Of a stretch of 64,000 bases of DNA, positions 63,360 to 64,000 are shown one piece after another (within the stretch, counting starts at the first letter, position 1; the number at the start of each line of letters is the position of its first letter). Below the pieces are notes generated by a model, which was given only the letters and a program-made list of their open reading frames with translations, was not told the origin of the DNA and did no database searches. The position numbers and the translations under genes were made by a program. The DNA comes from Bacillus sp. FJAT-52991 (lineage in GTDB: Bacteria > Bacillota > Bacilli > Bacillales > Domibacillaceae). The stretch lies in assembly GCF_037201805.1 (NCBI RefSeq), contig NZ_CP147404.1, positions 1,574,001 through 1,638,000 of the forward strand. The letters are read 5' to 3'.

Positions 63360-64000
63360 TTAAACGAAAGACTCAATGATCCAGTTATGTTCAACTAATC
63401 CATCATTTTCTTGTGTTAAAAGGAGTTGAATGAATTCCTCTACAACAGGAGGGAGATAGCGATTTTTAACCGTCAGTAAATAAATTGTTCGAAAGATCGC
63501 TTCATCTTGAATGGATTTATAAATAATATCATCACTTCGATAGCTTTTAATAGAATTGATTGGCAGTAACGCAATTCCAACGTTATATTCAATTAAACGA
63601 CAGGCCATTTCAAACCGTTCGATTTCAAATTGAATTTTTAAGGACAAGTTGTGACGCTGAAACATTTGAATTAAATTCTCTCTTGTTTGCAAACCATGTG
63701 TACTGACAATAAAGGCTTCTGTCGCAAGATCTTCTAAGTAAAGGTGTTGGTAATTAGCTAATGGATGATTTTTATGCATTGCTACAACAAGAGGCTCGGA
63801 ATAAAGTTCTTGAACATGAATTAAATCAGATTTAATTTTATGGTTGGAAATAACAAAATGAATATCCAACCGATTTAAGGCTTGAATAATGCTGTCTGGA
63901 GAGAGCATTTCTTTTAATTCTACTTTTAGTTTAGGATGTTGTTTCGTATAGTCAGCGACCATTTTAGGAAGCCAGTTTCGAACGGATTCAATTAAACCAA
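63360..64000 (-). CDS. LysR-family regulator, N-terminus beyond the window
   Basis: The frame is open from 64000 leftward (GLIESVRNWLPKMVADYTKQ), so the helix-turn-helix part lies outside. The visible 213 codons form the LysR effector-binding domain: HFVISNHKIKSDLIHVQELY, SEPLVVAMHKNHPLANYQHL, FIVSTHGLQTRENLIQMFQR and CRLIEYNVGIALLPINSI. It looks like the CysB/CbbR-type periplasmic-binding fold that senses a small metabolite. The MFS gene is convergent to it. The target genes are not visible. Confidence 0.88.
   Translation of the reverse strand, partial: GLIESVRNWLPKMVADYTKQHPKLKVELKEMLSPDSIIQALNRLDIHFVISNHKIKSDLIHVQELYSEPLVVAMHKNHPLANYQHLYLEDLATEAFIVSTHGLQTRENLIQMFQRHNLSLKIQFEIERFEMACRLIEYNVGIALLPINSIKSYRSDDIIYKSIQDEAIFRTIYLLTVKNRYLPPVVEEFIQLLLTQENDGLVEHNWIIESFV

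Overview
The window reads as the chromosome of a low-GC Gram-positive spore-former of the family Bacillaceae. The evidence is AGGAGG-type ribosome sites, a high share of TTG/GTG starts, a proline T-box in front of proBA, a TPP riboswitch in front of thiC, and Bacillus-type genes (YtvI-like, YfkAB, a DUF3900 protein, a LysM-YkuD transpeptidase, a KinA/KinE-like kinase). I cannot name the species. Housekeeping genes alternate with accessory islands rich in insertion sequences, toxin debris and short repeats.

Layout. 1-3.2 kb: end of the PPDK regulatory gene and ppdK. 3.3-5.8 kb: minus-strand run of poorly known, immunity-like genes, including a broken DUF1963 gene. 6.0-16.3 kb: a conserved but functionally obscure system: giant DUF4132 protein, MoxR AAA+ ATPase, DUF5682 protein, VWA protein, double-SWIM zinc protein and a 94-aa protein. 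It corresponds part by part to the E. coli yehI/L/M/P/Q genes. 16.3-18.6 kb: a tnpB element that lacks the usual zinc finger, beside a DJ-1/PfpI gene that has lost its 5' half. 18.7-23.1 kb: DUF2892 protein, UvrD-like helicase, and an ECF sigma/anti-sigma pair. 23.1-25.3 kb: IS110 element and a structured non-coding stretch that may be a group II intron remnant.

25.5-32.3 kb is a polymorphic-toxin locus read leftward: a 1627-aa secreted WapA/Rhs-type protein with a C-terminal HNH-like nuclease tip, an acidic partner (presumed immunity) overlapping it, then a displaced Rhs fragment, the last 12 codons of another toxin, and a SUKH-DUF2750 gene stopped by an in-frame amber codon. A broken CPCC gene lies on the other side.

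33.2-42.3 kb: amino-acid permease, nitroreductase, TetR plus MFS pump, an IS3 element sitting in the loop of that pump's terminator and itself missing a catalytic segment, and an ArsR plus quinone-oxidoreductase-like pair behind a clear operator. 42.7-43.2 kb: an isolated, GC-richer gene (DUF6623-like). 43.6-46.1 kb: DUF3900 and MocR regulator. 46.2-47.9 kb: a second, GC-richer tnpB element. 48-64 kb: YtvI-like permease, YfkAB, duplicated-domain lipoprotein, proBA, Nudix hydrolase, thiC with a translationally coupled 58-aa gene, acetyltransferase, PAS histidine kinase, ilvE, L,D-transpeptidase, MFS transporter and a partial LysR gene.

Two repeat families cut across this. One is a hairpin-rich element of about 155 bp, five copies (9.6, 18.7, 36.8, 49.1, 61.2 kb), sharing a hairpin with the right end of the second tnpB element. 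The other is a 20-nt AT-rich unit (about TTTGnAATAAAGTTTGATCA) in small clusters at 24.76, 32.4-33.0, 42.4 and 43.4 kb. These clusters bracket the Rhs island and the DUF6623-like gene, the two most cargo-like modules here.
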